A DNA stretch of 64,000 bases from Hemileia vastatrix (GCA_030280995.1 JASXTE010000002.1:43801683-43865682), one strand, 5' to 3'; shown: positions 43,519 to 55,593, numbered from the stretch's first letter. Numbers and translations: made by a program. The notes: generated by a model not told the origin, from the letters alone.

Positions 43519-44724
43519 TCAGAAAATTCTGAGAATTTTTCTCAACAGGTACCTGATGATATGCCTTGTTACCATCCAAACAGCTGATATATTTAGCACA
43601 CTGTAAGGTAGCATGTATAGAGCTAATTCTAGGTAAGGATAGATATCATCAACAGTATAAGTATTAATTGCTCTAGAATCACCACATGACCTGGCTTTAT
43701 CTTTCTCATAAGAAATTAGGACAGGTGATATAACACAATGATTAGGTGTTTCAACTACCTTTTCAATAATATTTATTTTTAAAAGGGTAGAGATATTTTC
43801 TTCAATATCTTTTCTTTTTGTGGGAGAAGCAGGATAAGGCTTCTTCTTTAAACTAGGTGGTATATCAGTCAATGGACAAGACAATGAAAGTTTCATTTCC
43901 TCTTTAACTAATCCCAGTTCATGTGATCCATGAGCAAAGGCCATAGGAAAAGACTTTATCAAGTTAATGATGCAATCTTTATCCTCACCAGAAAGTTGTT
44001 CTCCAAAAGAAACATGGTCTATTTCAGACATAAGGGCATGCATTTCTTTTGTAGATCTTCCTTTATATTGAGCCACAGAATTACATGTGTTTAATTCTTG
44101 TTTTAATAATTTTTTAGGGGAGGAAATCTTGAATTTTCTCTTCCAATTCATCCCCATTGTGAAACATTGGTTTAATGGATCCAATTTTATGCCATACTTG
44201 GTCAAATTATCATTCCCTACAATAAACCAATTGCTTAAGTTATCATTTTTCATGACAACAAAATCACAAATAGCTCTTACAAATCCATGGTTATATTTAA
44301 AAAACACTGTGGCTTTGTATTTACCAATGGGGGACAAAACAGAGCCATAAACTGTCCAGTTTTCAGAAATGATAGGCATCCGTTTTGATTTATAGTCTTG
44401 ATCCACTGAAGCAAGTGCTCTTTCAGATACTACACTTCCTCCAGCTCCAGAATCCAGAACAACTTCAATGCTGGTTCCATTAATCAAGACTGGTGCCTTG
44501 AGAGGGGCAATAACTATTGAGCTATCCTCAATGTTATTTATGATCTCAGCATCCTCAACTGTAGATAAAGCATTATTATCAATATCAATATTATTTAAAA
44601 AATGAATATCATCTTCCAGAATCAATATTTCTTGTTGAGATACATATGAAATATTTCTGGTACAATCACTTGAAGTATCATCCAGTGCTATTGTGTCATC
44701 AGCATGCTCCTCTGTTTTTTCCAC
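43519..44724 (-). CDS. gypsy gag-end/protease/reverse transcriptase N-terminal ORF
   Basis: 401 residues. An acidic linker precedes an aspartic protease with the catalytic DSGAGG at residues 91-96 ('EVVLDSGAGGSVVS'). The reverse transcriptase then starts with 'KKPYPASPTKRKDIEENIST' and 'RSCGDSRAINTYTVDDIYPY'. A frameshift near 43640 moves the next block ('CLDGNKAYHQVPVEKN', the first catalytic Asp) to another frame, so the last residues of this ORF are not genuine. The start codon used here is only the first Met of the open stretch; the frame is entered from gag. Confidence 0.8.
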   Translation of the reverse strand: MEKTEEHADDTIALDDTSSDCTRNISYVSQQEILILEDDIHFLNNIDIDNNALSTVEDAEIINNIEDSSIVIAPLKAPVLINGTSIEVVLDSGAGGSVVSERALASVDQDYKSKRMPIISENWTVYGSVLSPIGKYKATVFFKYNHGFVRAICDFVVMKNDNLSNWFIVGNDNLTKYGIKLDPLNQCFTMGMNWKRKFKISSPKKLLKQELNTCNSVAQYKGRSTKEMHALMSEIDHVSFGEQLSGEDKDCIINLIKSFPMAFAHGSHELGLVKEEMKLSLSCPLTDIPPSLKKKPYPASPTKRKDIEENISTLLKINIIEKVVETPNHCVISPVLISYEKDKARSCGDSRAINTYTVDDIYPYLELALYMLPYSVLNISAVWMVTRHIIRYLLRKILRIF

Positions 44725-46967
44725 AAGATTTATCTTCTTCTGAAAAACATGGGCTTTCTGCCAAGGCTTGTTGCACTTGACGCAAGTGTTTGTTGCGTAA
44801 TTTTTAGGTGCAACAGGGGCAGAATGTTTACCAACCTTTTCCAGAGGTTTCTGTTGGTAATTGGAGGGTTTTTCTCAAGTGGTTCTAGGAATGAATCTTC
44901 TGGAATCATACTTGTTGTTTAGAAGAATCTCATTACAAGTATTGATGAAAGAAGAAAGTTCTCTGGTGAACTCAATCCTAGCCACAATCAAGTCTCTCAA
45001 AGATATTGGTAATTTATAAAGGATCCTGTACTTCCATAACTCAAACTCCATTTTTAGGTCCATAGCTCTCAAGATTTTTACAAGTTTCATTAAGAGCTCA
45101 ATAGGTTTATCAGTAGAAGAACTATATCTAGTTTCCTCATACTGCCTTTTTTGAGCCATCCTAAACTTGTAGCCCCCAAATTGTGCTTTAATTAATTATT
45201 TCCAATCTTCCCATGAGTAACCATTCCGATCCAGGAGGATAGATTCATACCACATTAGGGCTACATTGGTAAATAAAGAAATTAACTTAGACACAATTTC
45301 CTCATCTGGAAGTTTGTATGAGTTTTTCAAGTTATCAATTCTGCAAATGAATTGTTGCCAATCAGAAGAAGAATCACCATCAAATGTTGGATACTGGTCA
45401 TGTTTTGGCCAATTCTTTTGATTTGAAGGAGTCTCCTTAGTACCAGGTTGTTTCTGAGTAAGAAGCAGCTGTAAATTCTCCAATTGTGCAGTAATCTCAT
45501 TGTTTAATCTCTCTGTTGAAGATTCTGGTTCATCATCAATTTTTGATGGAAACTCAGTGGTATCAACAGGTATTTCCGGAACTAATTTTACTTTAGATGA
45601 ACTAGCCACAGGTAACCTTGGAGCATCCTGCACTATATGTTCCTTTAAAGAAATTTCAGAATATTTTTGATCATGAAACAATGAATTCAATTTCTCTTCA
45701 ATGGTTGTTAGTCTGGTTTTCTCCTTTGGGAGACTAGATAAACTCTCATTGATTGTTGCAAAAGATAACTGATTTTTATTTTGAAAAGATGAATAATGGT
45801 CATTCAATCTTTTCAGATTCATCTTATCTATCTCCAGCTCCTGGCAATAGATAGACACAGTATCTTTTAGTTTAGACAAATAATTTTTAATATTTTTCCA
45901 TAAAGCAACCTTCTTTTCATGAGTGGCTTTATAATTAAACAAATCATCAGAAACTCTCTGCAATTCACTCCTTAATGATTGATAACCCTGTTCAGTTAAC
46001 AAACTATTAAACTTTTGAGTTAATTGCATATTGTTCATAATATGATTTTTCTTTGCAATAATATCTCTCAAATACTCACCATTAATTTTTGCTACATCTG
46101 CAGTGTTTCTCAATAAGGAAACAGAGTAACTTTCCAGATTCTCATAAAGCTCAGGGTCAAGTGTTTCATCAATAACAGTCATATTAGGGTTTATCATTGA
46201 AGTAGCAATTAAAACTAAAGGATTAGGTACATGAGTGATTTGTCTACTACTCTCAGCCTCTACTGGTCTCAAGGTTTCATCCCCTCTTTCAGGATTACCT
46301 GAAGGAACATAATCAGCTACAAGAAATTGTACTTTAGAATCAAAAGAGGGGCTTACCAAGGTTTTCTGGGCAAGATCATATTGTTTTTTCTTTTTCTGCC
46401 TCTTTGATAAGGGTGAGGAGATATGGGATTGAATTGGATGGGTCTTGATGGACCTGCTTGAGGCAATTGAGTCTGTTGATTTTGAGACAGGTAATCCCAC
46501 TGAGTGTTCAGCCAATCCCACTGCCACTTGGATACTTCCACTCTCTATAGCTGCTGGGGAGCCAATTATTGAAGATCACTGGGGGGAGGAGGTCTCCTCT
46601 TCTCTTGAAGAAAAGCATATATTTAATTACCTTTTCCTCTAGAGCATCTATTCTTGAACTCAATTTCAAGTTTTCTGACCTCAATTCTTTTATGTGTGTT
46701 GAAAGGCTCTTTACTTGTTGAGGTAGTGGCATCTTCTTTATTTTGAAGCCTTTTGGAAGTCCTTCTGGGGGGTTGACTAAAGGTTTCTGTTCCTGAGTTG
46801 TCTCTACCAGAATTTCTACTTCCTCCATTTCCACATCCTGATTGGGCCAATGATTGATTAATTTGAGATAATTTTCTAGTTAAAGGAGAACTCACAGAAG
46901 TAGCCTCATCACAATAAATTAAATCCAATTCCTCTTCATGTGCAGCAGAAACACCTTGATTTGTCAT
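44725..46967 (-). pseudogene. gypsy gag, lightly broken
   Basis: Starts at 46967 with MTNQGVSAAHEEELDLIYCD, a Ser-rich segment and then a coiled coil ('QVKSLSTHIKELRSENLKL'). A 443-residue frame (45196-46527) contains two more coiled coils and the capsid-like segment 'YPTFDGDSSSDWQQFICRI' with 'LMWYESILLDRNGYSWEDWK'. A TAA at 45194 interrupts; the capsid continues at 44875-45159 and ends near a degenerate zinc knuckle 'CVKCNKPWQKAH' (about 44770). The frame changes near 46520, 45195 and 44870. Gag forms the virus-like particle and binds element RNA. Long coiled coils N-terminal to capsid are a feature of this element in both copies. Confidence 0.75.
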
Positions 46968-47842
46968 TTTTTTAAATTTTATAAACTGAAATGAGGGAGG
47001 GAAACAATAAGATGAATTAGTTTTTATTTTAACTTTTTATTTAAAAGAAAAATAATAATAAAAATAATAAAAAAAATCCTTCAGAATAAAAATCAACTAA
47101 AATAATAATCAATTTATTTATTTATTCAAAACAATTTAATAACCAGGTTTATAAAATAATCAACTGAAGAAATGAATTTAAATTTTTATTAACAAATTTA
47201 TGATAATTATTATCAGGATTTTAAATCAACTGAAAAAATAATTAATTACAAGGACTTAATGTCAACTGAAAAATTAAATATAAATTTTTTTTTTATTAAT
47301 TATCAAAACAAAAAATTTTATTGTCAGGAAAATTTGTCAATTGGAACAAAAAAAATATTTAATTTATCAGGACAAAAGTCAACTGAAAATTATAATAATT
47401 AATTTTTTAAAATATAATTTTATTACCTCTTGGACTAAGAACACAATTGCTCTATCTTTGTCAACTAGGAAAAATAAAATAAATAATAAAAAAAAATAAT
47501 TACAAATTACTAGACACCTCCCCCTGTAAAATGAGCAAATTAATGCCACTTACAGAGTGCTGAGTAAAAGGAAATACGTAGAGAATGAAGAGTGCAAAGT
47601 GACCCACAAATAGTAATTACAATAATTACCACAAAATATATGACTTTAGTCAATATATGATCCTAAGTTTTTGAGTGTGGTTTGATTCCCCTTTGCAGCA
47701 AAAAATTAAGTCATGTGATATATGTCGTTCGTCGTTTTTGTTGTCTACTTGTCCTTATAGGTACCTCAATGGCAATGGTCCCCACAGTCTCCAGCCTCAA
47801 ATAACAATGCGCCGTTGACTATTCGGAAAGGTCTCCAACTTT
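46968..47842 (-). other. 5' leader of the younger gypsy with spaced motif array
   Basis: The + strand at 47080-47430 has about eight degenerate copies of 'CAGGA....TCAACTGAAA' with AT-rich spacers, the same motif as in the old leader at 39240-40100. From 47430 to 47842 a more unique part follows, with relatives at 48645-49019. The primer binding site next to the 5' LTR (AAAGTTGGAGACC on -) is not of the plain TGG type, and I cannot name the primer. Confidence 0.65.
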
Positions 47843-48644
47843 TGGTGGCTCTCTTGGTCTAGAAGGTAGAAATGGAGGTCCTACAAGGGTTTGAAGGGTT
47901 TTATTGGGCTCTCAACAAGATGGTACGTATTTCTTTAAATTTTTGATTGTTTTACTCAAATAATAAAAGGTAGTTTAAGATATTATTATAATTTATAGAA
48001 TAGAATTACGTGGTTGTAAATACTAATGTGATAAAGTATAGTAATAAATGGTTTAAATAATATTTTGTAAGATATCTAAGTAAGTAAAGAATGTTTTGAA
48101 AAGTACAAAAAGTGAGGGCCTTTTATAGGCAAAAATACAGGAAATAAAGACATGGAGATAACACCACCTAATACAAGGGTGTGAGAAGAAAACTTAATGG
48201 AAAAAGAATGTATATGAAATAAATAAAAATAAATTAATTGGTACGTCAACAAGGGTATCATTCCCATTTGCAATAGAATAAGAGTTCCCTTGGACTGTCA
48301 CAATTAATACAACATATTTTACTCAAATATATTGATTTCACAGAAATCCACTTCTCTCAGTAGAAGTATTTGATAAATTTTAAGAATTTTATTGAATTTT
48401 AATACTATTTTTATTCCCACTCAGCTGTAGTATTGAGCACGGTGTTAGGGAGTAAAAATGTATGGGACAATTACATAAATATATTAATTATTTATATTAC
48501 TTTATATACTTAGCTAATTAATTGTAAGTAATAAATAAGTAAGTACAAAATAATCAATTATTTATAAGCATTAAAAAAGGTGTAGCTTTATCTCAGTAAA
48601 ATAATTAATTATTTTACTGGGTAGGTCTAGTAGCCTGGCTGACA
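47843..48644 (-). repeat. 5' LTR of the younger gypsy
   Basis: 802 bp, direct repeat of 40118-40919. TATA box at 48119-48127 on -, about 520 bp from the LTR start, so the transcript start is expected near 48090. Confidence 0.85.
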
Positions 48645-49019
48645 GTTTCTCTATCTTGGTCAACTAGGAAAAAAAATATTATATACCTGATACTTCCCCC
48701 TGTAATTTGGGCAATTGAATGCCAACTACAGAGTGCTGAGTAAAAAGATATACATATATAATAAAATATGCAAAGTGAGACCTACAGATAATAGCCACTA
48801 TAGTCACTACAAATATGAAGGACAATTACGCTTATATAAACCTTAAATTTGGGGAAAGGTTCAAATCCCAGTTATGGAAAAAATCGTTAGTCACATGCCT
48901 TTGAATTTTGACATTTGTTTTTCATCCAAAAACCATATACGTGTTGAAGTCAATGGTCTCTTTGTTACTGGCATCATGATAACAATGGTTCAATGACTAT
49001 TTTGAAAGGCCCTCAGTTG
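48645..49019 (-). other. 5' leader of the old gypsy, outer part
   Basis: Similar to 47450-47842 (landmarks 'CTCTATCTTGGTCAACTAGG', 'CTTCCCCCTGTAA', 'CAGAGTGCTGAGTAAAA'). It continues the old leader interrupted at 40114. No gene. Confidence 0.65.
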
Positions 49020-49748
49020 TCAAGGGGTGCTTTTGGTCTAGAAGATTTTATGGCAGTCCAATGGCAATGAAAGGTGAGGAAAACTCAAGATTTCAAAAGA
49101 GGTACATATTTTTTATCTTTATAATTTAATACTCAATGAAAAGGTAAAAGATTATTATTATTATTACTTTAAAAGTTTAGAATTATGCAGATGTAAATAC
49201 TTAGATATTAACAGTTGTAATAGATGTGATTTGTGTGTATATACTAAATTTGTAAAGACAGAATGGAATGAATGAGAACATCCAGATTTAGAGGCCTTAT
49301 ATAGGAAAAAAGGAGAGAAACTACAGAATCAAAATTCTATACACATGAGTATCAGAGAATAAACAATTCCACAATTAGACATTTCAAATATTTAAAGTTT
49401 TTCTATAAAGAATGTACCCATATAAAGTATCTATTTGTATATGTCGATTTTATTTAATTTATTTTAAATTTCTGTAAATGTCAAAGTAAAAATAAAAATA
49501 AAAATATTTGATTTAGTATTTATTATTTTTAGTTTTCTTTTCAGCTGTCATGAGGATGCTGTAACAGAGCAAAAAAATATGAGGAAACAAAATAATTATA
49601 TCTTTAGTTATTTTTACCTATTAATTTGTTAAAATTGTATAAGTAGTTTATAAAGAAAGTATAACTCATTAAATGAGAGTTAAAGGTGTATCTCTACTCT
49701 AGTAAATAATTAATTACTTACTGTTTATGTTTAGTAGCCTGGCTGAAA
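49020..49748 (-). repeat. 5' LTR of the old gypsy
   Basis: Diverged relative of the 802-bp LTR. The right end TAGTAGCCTGGCTGAAA and the left end 'CTTTTGGTCTAGAAG' align with the younger LTR ends, and a TATA box lies at 49295-49303. About 729 bp; edges are homology-based. Confidence 0.65.
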
Positions 49749-50987
49749 ATTTCCTAGAAAGTCTTTCTCCCATAGAGTGTTGTCTTTGTATCATTAAACT
49801 AGTATCTATTTCAAATTTTACTATTTGGGGGACATTTGATGTTGATCTGGAAATTTATGAACCCCAGAACAATATTTTGTGAATTTACTGATCCTTTTAG
49901 CACTCTGCACTGAATAAAAACCAAATTTTAATGCCTTAAATTAATTCAAATTAAATTAAAAAAGATTATGAATGATTGGGAAGAAATGGTTTTAGTAATA
50001 ATAATTATAGCTTTATGCACAGATTTACTTGTTCTTTGTGAGATCATTGGAAAAAAATTAAACTAAAACTTTAAACCACTTTAAATAAATATGAATAATT
50101 TTAAAGCTGTTAGAAAAATTTACAAAACAAAATCATGAAGTATAGTATAAAGCTAAATCATCAAGCAATATTATGTGGTAGACTAAAAATAAGTATGGTA
50201 CTCAGATGGTATGGAATACTGTTGGGATAATCATTAAGTAGTCTCATCAGTATAGTTGAACTTCATTCAAATTTTATTATAAAGAAAATTGGTAGCATAA
50301 AAGAGGGTTATATAAATGGTCTGATGATACATTTATTTTACAGTCAAAAATATTTTCTATAACATAAAAAATGTATGGAAACAAAAGTACATACTCTCAA
50401 GAATCTTCTGGATGTTTTCTGATTTTTTAAATTTTTTAAATTTATTCATTTTATTAAATTTGAGATTTTTAGATTTTTCTTAACTTTGATGATTTTTTAT
50501 TTGGTGGAAAGGCTTTCAAAGGCTACAAAAAGTGCAGGATATCATTAAGAAGAGATGTGGCTATCTTTCTGAATTTGTATAGAGTTTTTAAAGTAGTTTT
50601 TAGATTTAAATTGAGTTTGGAAGTACATATGAGCTCCATGGAGATCTGTGGAGATCTGGACAAATACCAGGATGCATGTAGGAGGTAAAATGAGAAATGT
50701 TACTACTATCTGCATATTATTGGCTGTAGACTCAAATGTAGAGTAAACAACATCATATAGTTTAGAAATTAAAAACCAATAAAACATAAAAATAACTATT
50801 ATAAGTTAATAGAACACATATAAAAATACCCTTATAAATTCAACATTCAAGTACATTCAAATCAGAATTCAAGTTAATATATATATATATTATTAGTATT
50901 ATAGTTTTTTTCTTAGAATTTTATGTTGTTTCCTTTTTTTACGTTAATTTTGATTTTTTTTATTATTAAGTAAAAGTTTAGGGTAGA
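49749..50987. other. Decayed LTR-like DNA
   Basis: Contains 'GAGTTTGGAAGTACATATGAGCTCC' (50600-50640), a relative of the LTR ending at 20384. Otherwise AT-rich without a gene. The 80-codon - frame at 50545 has no recognisable features. Confidence 0.4.
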
Positions 50988-51045
50988 TGATCACTTGTGG
51001 TCTCAAATTATATTCAAAAATTGGAGGGAGCCCACACAGTGATCA
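50988..51045. repeat. Conserved hairpin, copy 2
   Basis: TGATCACTTG...CACAGTGATCA, diverged copy of 29634-29691, with the outer stem kept. Confidence 0.6.
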
Positions 51046-51136
51046 TTTCTCTATTTTGTAACTTTATATTTTTCAAATTTTTCAAAAATTATTTACATTT
51101 AATTTTCAAATTTCTTAAGCTGGGGTATCCCATTTC

Positions 51137-51188
51137 AAGGTGCACTTGGATGTGGGTATGATGTCAGGGGTACAGCTCATCAAATGGC
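51137..51188. repeat. 52-bp conserved block, copy 2
   Basis: Matches 29794-29845 with one difference inside the block. Open in the frame that reads GALGCGYDVRGTAHQMA. Confidence 0.6.
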
Positions 51189-51264
51189 TGAAGAACATCT
51201 ATTACACAACTTTTTTATTTTCAAATTTTTTATTATTTTCTATTAATGTATATTTTACACAAAA

Positions 51265-51755
51265 AATAAAAATAAAATTAAAATTAAAATTAAAAAAAAT
51301 TAAAATAAAAAAATAAAAAAAAAATAAAAATAAAAATAAAAATAAAAATAAAAATAAAAATAAAAATAAAAATAAAAATAAAAATAAAAATAAAAATAAA
51401 AATAAAAATAAAAATAAAAATAAAAATAAAAATAAAAATAAAAATAAAAATAAAAATAAAAATAAAAATAAAAATAAAAATAAAAATAAAAATAAAAATA
51501 AAAATAAAAATAAAAATAAAAATAAAAATAAAAATAAAAATAAAAATAAAAATAAAAATAAAAATAAAAATAAAAATAAAAATAAAAATAAAAATAAAAA
51601 TAAAAATAAAAATAAAAATAAAAATAAAAATAAAAATAAAAATAAAAATAAAAATAAAAATAAAAATAAAAATAAAAATAAAAATAAAAATAAAAATAAA
51701 AATAAAAATAAAAATAAAAATAAAAATAAAAATAAAAATAAAAATAAAAATTAAG
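51265..51755. repeat. (AAAAAT)n hexanucleotide array
   Basis: Almost pure AAAAAT from about 51316 to 51750 (over 70 units), with degenerate starts (AAAATTAAAATT) and ends (AATAATAAT). The telomere repeat of fungi is TTAGGG-like, so this is a microsatellite, not a telomere. Confidence 0.95.
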
Positions 51756-53848
51756 ATTAAAATTAAATAATAATAATAATAATAATGAAACTAAAATGAG
51801 TTTATTTTATTTTTTAAGTTAATTTTTCATGTTTCAAAATGATAAATCCAGTCAAGCCATCTGGAAGAGAAGACTCAAGAAAGCAGATGAAGGAAAATAA
51901 ATTGTTAAGGAAGCTTTTCCTTTGAAGTTAAGGCCTTTTTAGAAGATCTTTCTGCTTTTTCATTAAAATATGTTTGGGAATAATTAATTTGATGGTTGTG
52001 TTGGACTTTTGTCCAGGTAGCTATTTTATTCTCACCTATTAAAATTTATTCTTTCTTGACCACCACAGCTTTGTCTCTAGGAGGTAAAAATTGATTATAC
52101 AATAATAAATTATTTAAGGAAGTGTGGTGACATATACTTGAATTATGACAAGTAATTACTGGGAGCTGAGGAATCATCTCAGATAAATTGTATGCTGAAG
52201 TGGGGATTTGAGGAATAGAGGAACTTAAAAGAACCTGATCAATACAGGAAGAAAAAACTTTATAGAGAATAGTATTAAACAGATTCAATACTTTTTAAAT
52301 CAGATTCAAAAAATTGGCTAGGGATAAATTTCATTTCTAAAACATAGGAGTAGGGGTTTGGTAAATTTAGAATTTGTAGTGTTTTGGTGAAGAGGGGGAG
52401 GTGTGATGGAGAAGATTTATAAGAAGAAAGGGATCTTTTCTGACAAAGGAGCTAGATAAAGAGCATCTGGGATTTCTTGGAGTAGGAAAAATATGGGACC
52501 TAGATCAATAAGAAGGGCTGGATTTGCTACGTGGAATAGAGATAGAAGAAGCTGGTGGTTTATTTGGGCTAGGAGAGGGCTCCAATTTTGGATGGAAGGA
52601 ATGAAAACTGTCTCATGGATCTGGGAGCAGTTTGAATATTAGGTGAAATAGTAGATGGAAGGGATAGCCATATTTTAATATGAAGGTCTAGGATCCAAGT
52701 TATTGGAATCAGAAGGGAAGTTGAAGTAGGTGGATGTAGTAAAAGGAGTAGTATTAGGAAGAGTATTTATACTTTGAGGAGTAGGATTGGAGAATGAGGA
52801 TTAACTAGTAGCTAGTTTTGGGAAAGATACATACTGGAGTCCAGTACACTTTCTTTTCCTCTCAAATAAAGTGGAGCAGGCTCTGTCGTGGTATTTATTC
52901 TTAGGTTGAAAGTAAAAACACATTCCCTATGTGTGAAAGAGTAGTAATGAAAAGCTTGATAGTGAGCAGCAACAAAATTGGGTGTAGAAATGTTGAAAAT
53001 CTTCAAGTTTAGGACAGATAAGGCCTGGATGGAAAAGAGAAGCTAGAAAAAGGATTGTGGAAAAATTTGGGCCACAAGAACAACTCTAGGGAAGCTTGTA
53101 TATATCATATGTCTGGATCCACCATGACCTTTAAACTAAAGTGTTCTATGCAAAATTAATTCATTTGTTTAATTTATAGCTGTCCACAAAGACATTATAG
53201 TGGCAATTAAAATTTTATTTGGGAAATTAAACTAGGGAATTCAATTCAGTCTTTTAATTTATCACTGGTTCATCAGGATCCTAAACTGATTACTCAGTCG
53301 TTTGAAAAGTCAATCATTTTTTAGGAAAAGGTTTTATATTAAAATTTAGTTATTAAAGTGTTGTAGGAGGATTTTTAGGAGATTTCTGGGGATTGTAAAC
53401 ATTTGCCCAAAGGATTCAATCATTGGAGGATCTTAAAGTTATAGTTAAAAGGATAATATGATGGAAAATAAGGTGCTAAATTACTTCTGTATAAAGATTA
53501 AAATTTCCAAAAGCTATTTTCTTAAAAAGGTTTTTAAAGGGTTGGATGTTTTTAGTGTGCCTCAATTTAGGCTATATTGGAGGAATTCCAAGGACATTAT
53601 AGTGGGAATTGAATCATGTTATTCAGATCAGCTAGTGTGGAGCCCACTCTCTCATGTTGTTCCAGAAAGAGACTGGTAGAGTGGTCTGGAGGAATTCAAA
53701 CCTCATTCTCAGTAGTTGGAACCATCACGAAATCAAATATGGTTTATTTAAGTTGGATTATGATAAATTCAGAAAATAAACATAGGATCAACCAGAATTC
53801 ATGTTTAAAGCACTAAAAGAAACAAATTTTAAAAGGAGAGAAGAAAAA
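51756..53848. other. Repeat unit X, middle part, copy 2
   Basis: Homology to 30.0-31.5 kb is clear at 53100-53830 (the 'CACAAAGAC.TTA.A.TGGCAAT' motifs, then the empty MITE site at 53705-53720). 52300-52810 is purine-rich on +. Short - frames at 52046-52288 and 52812-53006 have no known features. Confidence 0.45.
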
Positions 53849-54070
53849 TTAAAATAGATACTGTCCTTTTAATCTTTCTACATCAGCATCAAAACTTTTC
53901 ACTAGCAGTCTTCACTTCATAATATCTTTATGATGATTGGAAGGAGTCTCCTAAATATAAGGTAAAAAATTTCTCACCATATCATCTGCAAAGTTTAAAC
54001 ATAGGTATCTTTGAAAATTAGGGTAAGGATTTATGTCATCAGTCTTCACTTGACAAAAGTCATCAGTGTT
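53849..54070 (-). pseudogene. Accessory ORF C-terminal domain, copy 2, broken
   Basis: Reads 'NTDDFCQVKTDDINPYPNFQ', 'RYLCLNFADDM', 'LLVKSFDADVERLKGQYLF' and stop at 53849, with two internal stops. It aligns end to end with the C-terminal part of the 31451-32115 relic, sharing the NTDD start, RYL.L.F, SFD and YLF-stop. The Zn2Cys6-like N-terminal part is missing: a pyrimidine-rich tract follows instead at 54071. Confidence 0.55.
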
Positions 54071-54370
54071 GGTATTTTTACCTCCTATCCCCTCTCCCCT
54101 CTCCCCTCTCCCCTCTCCCCTCTCCTCTAACTTCTTTTTCCCTTCATCTCTTGTCCCCAATTTATTTTTTCCCCATCTCTTAACTCATCTTTCCCTACAT
54201 TCTCTCCCCTCTTACTTACCTCCACTTACTTCTCCTCCCTGTACCTCTACATACCCTATCTCCCATATTTCTCACCTCACTTCCCCTTACTCATTAGGAC
54301 TCCCAACTTTGTAAGAACTAAATTTCAAGTCTCCTATTTCTCAATCATTTTTTGGCCTTTTCATCAGGGT
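54071..54370. repeat. Pyrimidine-rich tract with (CCCTCTC)n
   Basis: Heptamer repeats CCCCTCT about five times at 54085-54123, then a pyrimidine-rich stretch ending at TCAGGGTAAGTC (54356), a splice-donor-like site. The frames inside are composition artefacts. Confidence 0.7.
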
Positions 54371-54699
54371 AAGTCTATTTTTTCTTACCATTTTCTTATA
54401 TTTCCCATACCAGACCTCTTTTTTGTTCTGGACATAAATGTGCATAGGAATTCCTTCAATAGGTAGTTGGTAAAGTGTTTCAAGAGCTTTTAAAGCCACA
54501 TTCACAACCATTCCCAATAAAATAATACAATAAGATACATACTTCAAAAAAAAAGTAGTGGCTCAAGGTAGCCAAACCTAAGTAAAAGTTTCACATTTTT
54601 CTCAATGCAACATAATTAAATAGTAAGAATTTCAAGTAATTGAGTGAAAATAAGACACTATGGTTCAATACTGCATGTTCGTACTGATTAAAAGTGCTA

Positions 54700-54940
54700 G
54701 GTTGTGGGTAGATGAGCAAGGTGAAAGGTAGTTCTTGGGACTAGTAGAGGATCTTATAAAGTTGGATTGGAGGTGAGAAAAGTTGCAGGTAGTTCTGGGG
54801 AGTGGTGAGGGGTGGTAGGGAGCTGGAGGGGAGGTGAGCAAGGTGTCAGGGAGTGAAGTGGTTTGGTAGGGAAAGATAGGGAGCTGTAGGGGAGGGGAGA
54901 AGAGTGTGAGGGAGTGCTTCACAGGTGTAAAAAATGGTGA
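54700..54940. repeat. Purine-rich (G-rich) tract
   Basis: Degenerate repeats such as 'GGGGAGGTGAGCAAGGTG' and 'GTAGGGAGCTG..GGGGAGG', three or four units of about 55-65 bp. No ORF that I trust. Confidence 0.6.
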
Positions 54941-55446
54941 AACAGATTTATGGTTCATTTTTTTGTTTCAAGGTAGAATTTTGGGTGTGATTCAGGGGGC
55001 AATCCTGTTTGAGCTCAGTTTATGGCCATAGGAGTGAAATAACACACGCTCTTTATTTTTATATTCTCCAGTCATTTTCATCACCATTGCTCATAGTCTC
55101 TCACCCCATCTCCAGCTTCCTTTGTAGACATAGTTAGAGCTTTCTCTTAGGTTTTTCATCCCTTCCTCTCTGGTTTGATTTGCTAATTTTATTCCTCTAT
55201 CCCTATCTATTTCATGTATTTCTTCACACAATATACTTACTTCATATTACCCTTTATCTTGATGCCTTTCTGAATAAATTTCTTTCACATACTTGGCAAT
55301 TCCATCTTTTTTCAACTTCCTCTCCTTGCTTACTCATATTCTGTCTTTTTGTTACAAAAAATATAAAGTACTAAGAATTACTATGGAGAGCTAATAAATT
55401 TGACTCTAAAACAACCTTGGAATGATAAAAATATCACTGCAAAAAA
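54941..55446. other. Unassigned DNA
   Basis: Pyrimidine-rich on + between 55030 and 55340. No gene supported. Confidence 0.4.
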
Positions 55447-55478
55447 ACAAGTGGCACCTGCTTGCAGGTGCCACTTGT
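55447..55478. repeat. Perfect 32-bp palindrome
   Basis: 15-base arms (ACAAGTGGCACCTGC and complement) around TT. It is more G+C-rich than anything within 500 bp. Confidence 0.9.
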
Positions 55479-55593
55479 AAGTGTTTCAGTAATTCATCTA
55501 AGACAATACAAAGGCCAGATAGATCAATACTAGTCTACCAATGCATAATAGCAATTCATCATATGCTTCAGAAAATTGCATCAATATGAAAAA

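Larger units (their letters stand above)
40118..48644 (-). mobile_element. Younger chromovirus-type Ty3/gypsy element, nearly complete
   Basis: Two 802-bp LTRs in direct repeat flank gag, protease, reverse transcriptase, RNase H, integrase and chromodomain genes, all on -. It sits inside the 5' leader of an older relative. Flanking bases (GTTC on the left and GTTTC on the right) give only an imperfect target duplication. Few coding breaks: at least one stop in gag, frameshifts at the gag/pol joint and in the reverse transcriptase, and a TAG near 43357. It is young but probably not autonomous in this copy. Confidence 0.85.

Noticed and set aside
51265..51755. Telomere or centromere repeat
   Set aside because: The unit is AAAAAT without G, is internal, and has no subtelomeric neighbours. 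It is a microsatellite.
54066..54314. 82-codon + frame over the heptamer tract
   Set aside because: Low-complexity translation of CCCTCTC repeats. Not a gene.
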